DNA of 18,982 nt from Bimuria novae-zelandiae CBS 107.79 (GCA_010015655.1 ML976681.1:1-18982), one strand, 5' to 3'. Counted from the first letter of the stretch, positions 8,641 to 16,900 are shown. The notes: generated by a model from the sequence alone, not told the origin. Numbers and translations are program-made.

Positions 8641-10299
8641 ATGCCTAAATTTTACGGCGAGAGTTATGAAATTAAGGAGCGCATCTTAGCTTATATCTCT
8701 AGCTTTTTTAATAAAAAAATACCTAATATTATAGCTATAGCACGCGACTAGTGCGTGCCTGTTTCGCGACTTCGAGCGCGCGTTAAAGGTAGAACGAGCC
8801 GCTATAACCGTACTAGGTTAAATCTACGCCTCTCGCTAGTGCAAGACAAAGCTCTAAAGTTATATATACGCCGCTGTAATAGTATTAGCATACCTTGTCT
8901 TATGCCATAGCTAAAAGGCGCTACTTAGTATATCCTTAACCGCGCGCATCCTAATAGTAGCGCTCTACTACTTAGTAAAGACTAGACCGCGTAGTAGCTG
9001 CACTAGAATTCTAAGTGCCGCCGTATAAAGCAGAAGTCGCAGGATATTAATAGGATAGTAATAGTAATAATAGAAGTATATTCTTAGCATTTTACTAAGC
9101 TTAAGAAGGTTATTAATGCCTACAGCATCACCGCATTAGACACCTATAATATAGACGAAACTAGGTTCTGTATAGGCGTTGGCGGCAGCTAATAGATTAT
9201 TACTATAGAGTTAAATTGCCCTTAGGTCTCCGCGTTAGAGACCTTGCGCGATTATGTTACCTTAATTAAATTAATCTCTAGCGACGGCGAAGTTCTTAAT
9301 TCTATGCTCGTTATGTAAGGCATTAATTACCTTTATTAATAGTATACTAACACCACGCTGCCTAATAATTATATAATTACTACGTTAATATCTAGTTATA
9401 CTAATAATTTAATATTAATTAAGTAGCTAAAGTTTTTTAAAAAATAGACGCGTGCGCGGCAGAAGGGCGTATAGTAATTACTTATATTTAATAGATTTAG
9501 TAGCTATCTAACTATTAAGTTTATTAAGTACTACGATAGGTATAATATAATACCTTTCTTATTACTACCTTACGCATCTTATTACCTGCAGCCTCTTAAC
9601 GTCGTCTATTTTTAGCCGTTAAAGAACAATTATAAGAAGGCTATAGAGATAGCTACACGTACTAAGTGCACTAACTTTAATAAAGTCGAATTTTTACACG
9701 CGTATCATAGTATTAGAATAGCTACTTTTAAATACAGCACTATACTTAGTGCTTAAGAGAAGTTAGGTATCTTTCTATTTAATCTAGAAATTATATATAT
9801 AAAGCTGCCTACAGTGCGTACGCCATCACTATTACTTTTATCTACAGTTAATTTATTACCTATCGCCAACACGCCTACGTTATACTAATAGCAGCATAAA
9901 AAGATGTCGCGCGCTCTAGAAAGGAGTAATATTTCTAGCTATAGGCTTAAAAAGTTCCTAGAAAGCTCGTAATTGCTTATTAATAGTCTCGCGCTGGCCT
10001 AGCGAGACCTCTTAGCTATTACTGTAGTAGCCTAATAGCGCTAGAAAAGGCAGGTTAAAGATGCCAGGCAGGTACAGAAAGGCGGCGTAGTCACTGTAAA
10101 GGCAGCGCGATAAGCTATTAATCATTGTGTAGAGCAGAAGGCACAAAAGGCTGCTAGACAGACTACAAAAACGTATAAGGACGCGCACTTGCAGGCGCCA
10201 TAAAGTCAGCCCCGGCAGGTGCCATCTCTCAGAGAGATGACAGTAGATCCTGCCCTACTTGCTACACTGACGCCAGCGTATATATCGCCATATAATTAA
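8641..10299 (+). pseudogene. Fot1/pogo-like DDE transposase, inactivated by RIP
   Basis: A single frame of 553 codons runs from ATG 8641 (MPKFYGESYEIKERI) to TAA 10297-10299; the TAA at 10201 looks like a mutated CAA. Many TAG/TAA codons interrupt it without frameshift. The helix-turn-helix VPVSRLRARVKGR matches the clean stub at 5396. The first catalytic Asp survives in NIDETRF (9154-9156). The second block, normally DGxxSHLT, reads NRFSSYLT, with Asp to Asn at 9490-9492 plus Gly to Arg, Gly to Ser and His to Tyr. The third reads LQPLNVVYF, with Asp to Asn at 9598-9600. Every change is a C-to-T or G-to-A transition. Length agrees with Fot1-type transposases. Dead. Confidence 0.88.
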
Positions 10300-10340
10300 A
10301 GTCTTCGCCGTCAAAATTATCCTCGAATGTCAATTCGCTA

Positions 10341-10415
10341 TAAAAAGTGACGTTGAGCCGAGAAGTTACGTTGAGCTGCGCAGCGCCAACCCGCAGGGTT
10401 GGCGAGTGGCGCGGG
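10341..10415. repeat. Right terminal inverted repeat of the Fot1-like element
   Basis: Reverse complement of 8526-8600 with about seven mismatches. Contains hairpin 10384-10404. Confidence 0.85.
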
Positions 10416-10700
10416 TATATCTCGTACAGCACCTAGAGTGGGCGGAAATCCTCGCGTATCTAGATTAAGTATATGCCTAACAATCACCTCCTCTTCTAGC
10501 TTAGTAAGATTTTTTAAGTTAGGCTCATAATCGCGTCGCGCAGTAATTCTAGCGCGTCGTCAATCTATTATTCTTTAAGAGACTTTGTATATAGTAGCAG
10601 CGCGCTGCACACTTTGGAATTGGTTTTAATTAAGAGCTGAGATAGCAAGGATAACATTTGCTTCATTACAAAGTGATTGAGTAATAGGTGGTTGAGCCAT
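10416..10700 (-). pseudogene. N-terminal transposase fragment (pogo, CENP-B-like DNA-binding domain)
   Basis: From the ATG at 10700 the minus strand reads MAQPPITQSLCNEANVILAI, a helix-turn-helix, then LTKLEEEVIVRHILNLDTRG and FPPTLGAVRDI, the typical N-terminal block of fungal pogo transposases. Three in-frame stops (TAA, TAA, TGA) fit C-to-T changes at CAA or CGA codons. The frame ends where the Fot1-like element is inserted. Beyond that element (8523 and lower) only 3' flank of the host element remains, so the catalytic part is missing. Confidence 0.75.
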
Positions 10701-10766
10701 TGTTGTTGGTAGGCGACGTGTTGTAAAAAGTTGGTGGGGCTGCGCGCTCGCTTGCCGAACACATTA

Positions 10767-10943
10767 CCAGTACTCCCATTCTCCACGCGATGAAGTCACT
10801 ACAACTTAGAAGGATAGTAGAAGAGAAATCTTGTAGCCTTGCTGTTATTGGTACGTTGTTTGAAGTTACGCGGCGTTATCTATAACGGTTAATTGAACGC
10901 TTTGATCACACATTGGAGGCCTGCAGTTCAAACAACACTTCAT
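10767..10943. other. Spacer: 3' flank of the unrecognised 547-residue ORF
   Basis: Non-coding sequence of 177 bp between the right end of the deleted pogo element and the stop codon of the ORF. It should hold that ORF's 3' untranslated region. No repeat or motif was recognised. Confidence 0.35.
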
Positions 10944-12587
10944 TCATGTCTCAGTCTCGCACCACTCTGCAATGAAGTCCTTGAACCTCTTAATTGCCTC
11001 CTCCATCATCTTTACGCTGTGATCATGTCTACTCGCTGTATCTGTCACTATGGCTTGGAGGGTTTCTAGCTTCGCGAGCTCTTCCGTTGCGTGAGCACAC
11101 TGTTTATTCGCGGCTTCCATTGTGGATTCGATTGCCTTGATGCGCTTTTCCGACGACGCAAGCGGATCGTGCATTCCAAGCATGTTGCGCAGTTGCATTT
11201 CGTGCTGGTCAGCTTGACGGAGCTCCGCGACAAGGGCGTGGGCACTTTGAATTGCGGCCTCGCGTTGCTCGATGAAGTCGGACAAGCGTGTCATGACAAC
11301 CCTGTCGAAGACAACCTCGTCGGAGACAACCACGCTGTCGCATGGAGCAAGGATCTTGCGACAGATCTCGACTTGGGCTTTCAGCGCCAAGTGCCTGTCT
11401 TTTAGTTCTTGTTGCGCAGCGCTTGCTTCCTGCTGCTGCTTTTCTACATCGTTCTTGATGAAATACAGGGACTGTCGCGCCATGTCATATGCCTTCTGCG
11501 TTGTCATGGCATCGCCCTGTCTGTCAATGTTAGGTGTTGCCATTGAAAGGGTCGTACGAGGAGAGGCGGGGGATTCCGCGGTTGTAGGGCTTCGAACGAA
11601 ACCGAGGTGTGGACTTTGGGGAGAGCCGTGGAAAACGTCGTCCTTTGCTGAGCCGAGGGTGGTTCTCGCCGGGGATCCCTGGCCGTCGAGAAGTACAAAG
11701 TCCGAGCCAGCTAGATCCAAAGATTCCGAGTCGCCGCGATTCAAAGATTCCCTGCGACGCTCGAAGGATTCTGAACCGCCGTGATGCGAAGCTCCTGAGC
11801 CGTAGAGATCGAAGAGTTCCGAGCCGCTAGGATTGAAGAAATTTGAGCCGCCGAGACCCAAGTACTCCCCGCTGCCCAGAACGCTCTCCTCCTCTTGACT
11901 GAAATGGGAGAAGTCTTCGTCACAATGGTTGTTCAAGTCGCATAGTTCAGAAGATGTTCGAGCGTTTCGCGGTCGCTCGACAGACGGAGAGGCAGACAGA
12001 GAGGAGTCAGATAGCCGTGGCTTCTTGCGCGGTCGCTCTTCGGACGGGGACGCGCAATCTTGGTGGTCGGATAGGATGTTGTAAGCGACCTTCAGGTCTT
12101 GAGACTGCACAACTCGACCGTTGGCCGACCACTCTGGGCGAGGGCCTGGCCGTGGCACGACGAAGATTGGCTTGATCACCCCGCTGAATCTAGAGAGGTT
12201 TGCGATCCGCGCGATTTTACGGAGCTCATCGGTGAATGGTTTGGAAGGGACGGTTGGAAGGTGAACTCCTTGGTCGCGGAGCTGAAGGAAGAAGGTGGCA
12301 CCCCACTGCGCGGCAACGTCGCGCAGGCTAGACTGGATTCGGAGCTGCGTCGGCGTTGCAGGAGTCCTCGGCTGATATTTCGAGGTGAAGGCGGCAATGT
12401 CAAGGGACAGGTCCTGGTAGATTCCGACGCAAAGAGCGGCGTGAACGAGCTCAAACGACAGCGCGTCGGCCAAAGTCCTGCAGTGGTGGAGGTCGCTGAC
12501 CAACGAGTCGAAGCACTGCCGACGTTGGGAGTCTTCAACCCGTCCAAGCTGGTGGATGCGAGCGCGGATGGCACGTGATCCGGCCAT
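10944..12587 (-). CDS. Unrecognised 547-residue protein with octapeptide repeats and coiled coil
   Basis: One uninterrupted frame starts at the ATG complementary to 12585-12587; further upstream only a TTG is in frame. It ends at TAA/TGA-type stop 10944-10946. Residues 1-165 look folded (MAGSRAIRARIHQLGRVEDS... to VIKPIFVVPRPG). About residues 185-230 are polar and contain a basic ERPRKKPRLS stretch that could be a nuclear localisation signal. Residues 239-302 are eight degenerate 8-residue repeats of the type GSELFDLY. Residues about 365-545 are rich in Ala, Glu, Gln, Lys and Leu and look like a long coiled coil. There is no signal peptide or membrane segment. Composition is GC-balanced and there are no RIP-type stops although transposon debris lies on both sides, so it is probably a single-copy gene under selection or a recent arrival. 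Function unknown. Confidence 0.7.
   Translation of the reverse strand: MAGSRAIRARIHQLGRVEDSQRRQCFDSLVSDLHHCRTLADALSFELVHAALCVGIYQDLSLDIAAFTSKYQPRTPATPTQLRIQSSLRDVAAQWGATFFLQLRDQGVHLPTVPSKPFTDELRKIARIANLSRFSGVIKPIFVVPRPGPRPEWSANGRVVQSQDLKVAYNILSDHQDCASPSEERPRKKPRLSDSSLSASPSVERPRNARTSSELCDLNNHCDEDFSHFSQEEESVLGSGEYLGLGGSNFFNPSGSELFDLYGSGASHHGGSESFERRRESLNRGDSESLDLAGSDFVLLDGQGSPARTTLGSAKDDVFHGSPQSPHLGFVRSPTTAESPASPRTTLSMATPNIDRQGDAMTTQKAYDMARQSLYFIKNDVEKQQQEASAAQQELKDRHLALKAQVEICRKILAPCDSVVVSDEVVFDRVVMTRLSDFIEQREAAIQSAHALVAELRQADQHEMQLRNMLGMHDPLASSEKRIKAIESTMEAANKQCAHATEELAKLETLQAIVTDTASRHDHSVKMMEEAIKRFKDFIAEWCETET
11682..11873 (-). repeat. Eight degenerate 24-bp units encoding octapeptide repeats
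   Basis: In-frame units decode as SGEYLGLG, GSNFFNPS, GSELFDLY, GSGASHHG, GSESFERR, RESLNRGD, SESLDLAG and SDFVLLDG. The register is kept at 8 residues throughout, while the sequence varies, which suggests an old expanded minisatellite kept in frame. Confidence 0.75.
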
Positions 12588-12870
12588 ATGGTTGGACAAG
12601 GTGGTAATGGTGAAGTCAGTGCTGCTAGTTGTCCATGTCGGCAGTGGGGTTAGGCGGTGGCAAGCAAACCCAGACGGTTTGGATCAATAGGCGAGAAGGT
12701 ACGAGTAGGAGCTACTTGTGGAAGTGGCAAGCACGAGGTGTGGCAAGCACGAGGTGTGGCAGCGACGCAACAAGAGGCTCTTTCCACCATGGTTTTCGTA
12801 GGGCAGTTGCGAGCATACCTAGACAGTCTGAGTCGAATGCAATAAGAAGGCACCGTGGAGGTTCTTTCCG
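12588..12870. promoter_or_regulatory. Upstream region of the 547-residue ORF, with internal duplications
   Basis: Holds a tandem 16-bp repeat (TGGCAAGCACGAGGTG at 12725-12740 and 12741-12756, plus a partial third). It also holds the first copy of an imperfect 84-bp-spaced duplication: a segment of about 45 bp from 12775 matches the segment from 12859, including the shared core TTTCGTAGGGCAG. It probably contains the promoter of the minus-strand ORF, but no TATA box was identified. Confidence 0.5.
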
Positions 12871-13083
12871 CTATGCATTTCGTAGGGCAGCTACAAGCTT
12901 GACCACGTGCTCGACGAATTTGTGTAGCGCGGGAGAAAGGCGTCGCCTCTTGCGAACGTATATGCCGTAGAAGCTAACCTGGAACTCTGGGTCGATAGTG
13001 GGCGCTTGGTGAATGCCAAATTCGACCGACGTAGAGCGGGAACGATTATTGGTAGTCTGAGGGACCCAGTGATGTTGTAGCCC
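12871..13083 (-). pseudogene. Open-frame fragment of unknown origin
   Basis: On the minus strand an open frame ends with TAG at 12873-12871 and reads ...TSVEFGIHQAPTIDPEF... to ...RRRLSPALHKFVEHVV..., ending VAALRNA. It begins where the helicase-like fragment's homology stops. No start codon can be assigned. The RRLSPAL-x-FVEHV tail resembles the C-terminal end of LysR-type bacterial regulators, but the match is short and I do not rely on it. It could also be frame-shifted transposon debris. Confidence 0.25.
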
Positions 13084-13380
13084 TTGTGGTAGGAGGTGAC
13101 TGTACTAATCAAGCCTTCTTCAATGAAGACACCACGGTGCTGTCCCTGCGCAGTGTTGCTATGCTGAAGTCCTATTAGCTCTGTGCTGCGTGGCGGCTGC
13201 CTACCTGTCATGTGGATCAGTAGGAGCAGCCGCTCGAGGAACTCGTCCACCTTCTCAAAGTACGCTTACACCGCCTTCTTCTTCCACCGAAGCTGTGATT
13301 CTGGGCTCATAACAAGCATCTCGTCCCTCAGCCAGTCCTTCTCAAGTACTCTGTCAAGCAGCCATCTGTCGCCGCCCTGC
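13062..13380 (-). pseudogene. Fragment of a fungal telomere-linked-helicase-like protein (non-helicase region)
   Basis: The minus strand reads WLLDRVLEKDWLRDEM, a TAA stop at 13268-13266 where CAA is likely ancestral, then DEFLERLLLLIHMTGRQPP and VTSYHKGYNITGS. From memory of the family, these blocks precede the helicase domain in large repeated fungal RecQ-like proteins. Here they lie 3' of the helicase remnant on the same strand, so this piece is out of normal order. Its left edge passes abruptly into unrelated coding-like sequence near 13062 and its right edge into a pogo transposase C-terminus near 13380. Confidence 0.5.
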
Positions 13381-13384
13381 TGAA

Positions 13385-14213
13385 GCTGCTGCTGAGGCTG
13401 CTGATGACGTGTAGGTGTAGTAGGCCTCTGAGAGATATGCGACGAGCTGAGCACGTGGTTGATGTTGAATGGGTAGATACTAGTAGCCTGCTAGCTAGCT
13501 CGAATCACACGCTCTGTGAAGCCTTCCTCCCTAGCTTGATAGTAGAAGGCAATAAAGCGCTCCTTCTTAACAGGTGCGGCGTCGTCAAGCGATGCAAGCT
13601 CCTGAATCTGGCGTCAGTAACTAGACTTGATAACGGAGAAAGGGGCGAGATCTAGAGGCTGTAGGACGTGCGAGGTATGCACAGGTAGGTATAGGAGCTC
13701 GATTCGGTGCTGCTTGCAGAGCCAGAGGAAATCTATATCAATATGGCTGCCGTGACCGTCAAGGATAAGAAGGCGGTACTGGCCATCACCTGCAGCCGTC
13801 TCAGGTATGAATATACGCTGTAGCCACTCAACACCTATCGCTTTCGACGTCCATCCGTTCTCAGAGGTTGTATAGATCCAGTCAGGTATATAGGACGAGG
13901 AGAACCATGTTGTCTGTAGGCTCTGACCTTTAAAGATGACTGCGCAGCGTAGTTTCCGCCCTATCGCCGATACGCACTCGATTATAGAGACCCACTCGCG
14001 ATTCTCTGGAGACTGAATATAAGCCTTCTTTTTCTGAAATCCTCCTGGAGAGGAGTCAGCCGCTGTTGATGCTGATAGCTGAGCGCGCTATTTGTTGCAC
14101 CTCCTAGTCGACGTTGAAGCGTAGTTCTAGAGATACCATAAACTTTAGCTGCAGCTCGTACCTATACTAAGATCGCTGATAGCTGCTTGTATGGCTACCT
14201 CACGGGCGTCCAT
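13385..14213 (-). pseudogene. Pogo-type DDE transposase with internal deletion
   Basis: The readable blocks are AAKVYGISRTTLQRR, AYIQSPENREWVSIIECVSA, WFSSSYIPDW, SENGWTSKAIGVEWLQ, LLILDGHGSHID (second catalytic Asp at 13758-13760), HTSHVLQPLDLAPF (third Asp at 13650-13652) and IYPFNINHVLSSS. The segment with the first catalytic Asp is deleted. Two in-frame stops (TGA after SSY, TAG after IRAS) fit CGA and CAG ancestors. Few RIP-type changes compared with the transposons at 5847 and 8526. Non-functional. Confidence 0.75.
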
Positions 14214-14317
14214 ATTGATGAGCGTTGTGGAGAGATATCGCGTGTTTGTGCAGGTGTCGCGTTTTGGTGGGGTGGCCCGAAACCATATGTGGCTCGGAAT
14301 TATATGCGCTAGCTTAT
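13385..14317 (-). mobile_element. Internally deleted pogo-type transposon inserted in helicase debris
   Basis: The 5' end lies between 14290 and 14317, where the helicase-like frame (QQCGYK) stops. ATG at 14213 begins a transposase N-terminus (MDAREVAIQAAISDL). A small frameshift precedes AAKVYGISRTTLQRRLGG. Near 14036-14052 a deletion of roughly 80 codons joins the DNA-binding region directly to the catalytic core. The core continues to near 13385. The 3' terminal repeat was not found; the element ends in a junction with the helicase-family fragment. Confidence 0.7.
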
Positions 14318-16352
14318 ACCCGCACTGTTGAATCACCTCCCACCCTTGCCACCGGCACCACCACGTTCGGCCACTGACACCGGTTCGCTACATCCTCACT
14401 CGTCGCGCAGTACTTCTGACTGACCCAGCAACGTCGACAGCTGTGAGCGCCGCCTCCGTCCCGGATACCCCGTTGAAACGCGTCCAGCTCCGTGCCTTGT
14501 GACGCCTGCGTGCGCGGTGCAGTGCATCACCTTGTGCCTCTGCCACTCGCCCTTCTCTACGTCGTCTCCAATCATCCAGCCCACCACGCACCCCTCCCGC
14601 ACCTCGTCGAGCACCTCCCGCACCTGCTGCCACTCCGCGCTCGCCTCTCGCTGCGCGTCCTGCCACCCTCGAGCTCCCTCACCGCAACGGTCGCATCCGG
14701 CCGACTCCACGTCGTTGCACTCCACCCGCCTGCCGTCCAAGTAGTCGCTCATCAGCCTTCGCCGACACCGCTGCCGATCAAGAACGTGCCCATCGCCTGC
14801 ACGCCCAAGTCGTCGCTCTTCCGCTTCATCGTCCGCTCCACCTCGCCCTGCTCCACCAAGATGACCGAATCCACCCGCTCGCCAGCTCGTCCTCCTCGCC
14901 CGCTCTCCTGCGCGTAGACGATCATGCTCCACGGCATCCCCACGTGCAGTACGAAGACGATCCTGAGGAAGTCGACTCCCCGTGCCCAGCGCCGATGTAG
15001 CTACCATCAACCCTCCGTCCATCAGCCACTGCTGCAGCCGCTCTGCCCGGTCGACGTCGCCGGCGTGATAGTACCCGCATGCGAGCGCCTCGGCCAAGTC
15101 TTCGCACTGCTGCTTGCTGCGGCAGTACACCACCCCCTTCTCTCCTCTCTCGAGCAGCTGCTACTGCTGCCGCCGTCGACACGTTGCCAGCGTCGTCTCC
15201 CATCGTCTTGCCTCGCGCGCACCACGACACGTAGTACCGCGTGTTCGGCCGGACGGGTGCTCGCCCGGATGTACGTCGCGCACGGCAGCAGGATGCTCGT
15301 CGCCAGCTCGCCCTCTCTCACCGGCGGGAGCATCGCCGTGAGCACCACCATCGGGCACGCCAGCAGTCGGAGATTCCTCAGCAACGCCAGCTTCGGCCGC
15401 CAGTCGCTCGACGTGATATGAGATGACACTCGTCTACCACTACCCGCCGGAGCAGCCCCTTACCGCCGAGCATGTTTGCGTAGCCTAGAAAGTTGCCGTT
15501 GCTGATCGTGTCGCCCGCTACGTCTGCGCTGACCACGACGACGGCAGCCGGGCTGCTCTCGCCGTGCTTCCACTCGATGCAGTCGATGCCGCGCTTCTGC
15601 ATGCGGCCGACGAGATCCTCGATGAGCGCTCGGTACGGCACCACCGTCACCGTCACGCCAGCGTCGTCCATGCAAGCCGGCACGCTGGACAGCAAGCTCT
15701 TGCCTCCACCCGTCGGCAGCACCACCACCAGCGGCGTCTGCCTATCCACGACCGCGTTCAGCGCCAGCGCCTGCTTGGTAGATCAAAACCCGACGTCTTC
15801 TTGACCAAGCACCTGCTGCATCGCCTTGCGGATTGCCCTCTCTCTTTCTCTTCCATCGCTCCGCTGCGACACGAGCTCTCTACCCTCCTCTTTGTCAACT
15901 TTTTCGTCGCCATTGCGCTCTCGTTTCTTCGTTCTTTTGCTCTGATCCGCCTTGCTCCTCTAAGTCTCTTCTTGCTGCGCTCCCTGCTTCCCGTCCAGCC
16001 CCAGGAAGCGGTGCCACATCGTGCTGAGCGGCCGAAACGCATCAATTGAGCGCACGCTGAGATGCTTGCCGATGTCCATTGGCACGCTGTAGTTGCCCAT
16101 CCCTATCGCCATCGTCCTCGTGTTCTGCAGCTTTAGTCCGTCCTCTCCCTCCTCGTCGTCCGCCTCGGCCTCCTTCACCCCCCCCCCCCCCCCCCCGATC
16201 TCGTCCTGATAGCCCTTGCTGAACGACTCGCCCACAACCACTCGGCCGATGCCGACGGCGGCGTGCCGATAGTCCAGCGTGTGCAGCGCGACCCCGAGCC
16301 TCTTGTCCGTCTCTTGCCTCAGGGCCCGCGTCAATTGATCCGTGGCACGCTG
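14318..16352 (-). pseudogene. RecQ-family helicase pseudogene (telomere-linked-helicase-like)
   Basis: Read on the minus strand, one frame from about 16352 to 15420 covers DKRLGVALHTLDYRHAAVGI, VGESFSKGYQDEI, STMWHRFLGLDGK, AMQQVLGQEDVGF, Walker A PTGGGKS (15716-15696) and the DECH box (15434-15423). It has only two stops, TAG after QQEET and TGA after DVGF. Single-base shifts then break the frame at least four times, near 15417, 15255, 15190, 14988 and 14758. Yet every expected block is still readable: SSDWRPKLALL, VVLTAMLPPVREGEL, YCRSKQQCEDLAEAL, ATSALGTG, ESGRGGRAGE, GTFLIGSG and ECNDVESAGCDRCGEG (zinc-binding cysteines). The tail ends at NVVVPVARV and QQCGYK, where a pogo element is inserted. 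Helicases of this type are repeated near telomeres in many fungi, so a subtelomeric setting is possible. Confidence 0.8.
16178..16196. repeat. Homopolymer of 19 C
   Basis: Lies inside the helicase pseudogene, where it encodes glycines. It is prone to slippage and to sequencing error. Confidence 0.95.
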
Positions 16353-16531
16353 TATAGAGTAGCAGCCCTTTGAGTACTTGGTATCTGTCTAGATTGAATC
16401 GCCTGGGTTGATAGAGCAAGTCTACCTTCTTTTTAGACCTTTTGAATCGCTTGGGTGGGCGGCATAGTAGGTTCTGTAGAGAGACGCGTCGCGATTTTTG
16501 GTGGGGCTGGCCACTGAGTGTCCAGACACGT
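16340..16531 (-). mobile_element. 5' end of a pogo-type transposon, joined to helicase debris
   Basis: TA at 16532-16533 precedes, on the minus strand, ACGTGTCTGGACACTC, which shares ACGTGTCTG with the terminal repeat of the element at 5847. A CCCCACCAAAAA motif follows. ATG at 16465 then opens MPPTQAIQKV, a TAA stop, KEGRLALSTQAIQSRQ and RAATLYSVPR, a pogo helix-turn-helix of 42 codons. The frame switches into the helicase-like protein inside the shared stretch CAGCGTGCCACGG (16352-16340), so the junction probably formed within it. Confidence 0.7.
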
Positions 16532-16533
16532 TA

Positions 16534-16688
16534 TCGCGAGATCGCCATTACGGTAGTATTAGCCGTCGGGTTTTGCGGTCATTCGCCGCGTTTCAGCAGT
16601 GACGATAACGTTAGCGGATTTGCAGGTGACACGTGGTGGGCATGGTGTATGCACGAGGCATGCGGCGGTAGTAGACTGGCTGTGATAA
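16534..16688. other. 155-bp spacer between two oppositely oriented pogo fragments
   Basis: No recognisable gene or repeat. The minus-strand open frame at 16559-16927 covers it but shows no conserved content. Confidence 0.3.
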
Positions 16689-16900
16689 CAATTAACGGCG
16701 ACGCAAAGGCGGACAACTTTTGATGCTTGTGCAGCTGTATCTAATGACGCATGCAGAAAACGGCTACAGAGGCGTGTCCAGAAGTTTGTAAGCGCCGCCA
16801 AAATATCTTTTGCCAAACAAGGCCTCCTACAAGACCACAACCAACTATTGTATAGGATCAACAATGAAGCTAAGGTGCGACGGACGGCACAGTCGCTGGT
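16689..16900 (+). pseudogene. C-terminal fragment of a pogo-type transposase
   Basis: The plus strand reads QLTATQRRTTFDACAAVSND, RLQRRVQKFVSAAKISFAKQ and INNEAKVRRTAQSLV, the usual C-terminal block of fungal pogo transposases (FxxxAxxxxAxxxLL...INNEAKVRR). It is on the opposite strand to the pogo 5' end 155 bp to its left, so the two do not belong to one copy in its original arrangement. At TA 16901-16902 it is cut by a Tc1/mariner-type terminal repeat. Confidence 0.65.

Larger units (their letters stand above)
8526..10415 (+). mobile_element. Full-length Fot1/pogo-like DNA transposon, 1890 bp, RIP-degraded
   Basis: TA at 8524-8525 and 10416-10417 flank an element starting CCC and ending GGG. 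The inverted repeats reach about 75 bp (8526-8600 and 10341-10415) with roughly nine positions in ten matching. Each contains a perfect 9-bp hairpin CGCCAACCC/GGGTTGGCG with a 3-base loop (8537-8557 and 10384-10404), and two spaced copies of AACGTAACTT-like motifs that may be transposase sites. Size and layout match the Fot1 group. It was inserted into the deleted pogo derivative, interrupting that transposase just after a VRDI motif. Confidence 0.88.
8416..10764 (-). mobile_element. Deleted pogo derivative (457 bp), split by the element at 8526-10415
   Basis: TA at 8414-8415 and 10765-10766 bound inverted ends: left ACGTACTCGGCAAGCGAG (8416 on), right on the minus strand ATGTGTTCGGCAAGCGAG (from 10764). 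All differences are transitions, as RIP would cause. Taking out the inserted 1890 bp and one TA leaves about 457 bp. It encodes only the first 95 codons of a transposase and then 3' flank, so it is an internally deleted, non-autonomous copy. Confidence 0.75.

Noticed and set aside
10568..10786. Minus-strand frame of 72 codons
   Set aside because: Out of frame with the transposase N-terminus at 10700 and crosses the element boundary at 10764.
11272..11784. Plus-strand frame of 170 codons opposite the 547-residue ORF
   Set aside because: Shadow. The minus-strand frame is three times longer and shows in-frame repeats and a heptad-like C-terminus.
14492..15421. Several plus-strand frames of 60-165 codons over the helicase region
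   Set aside because: GC-rich shadows. The minus strand carries readable RecQ motifs throughout.
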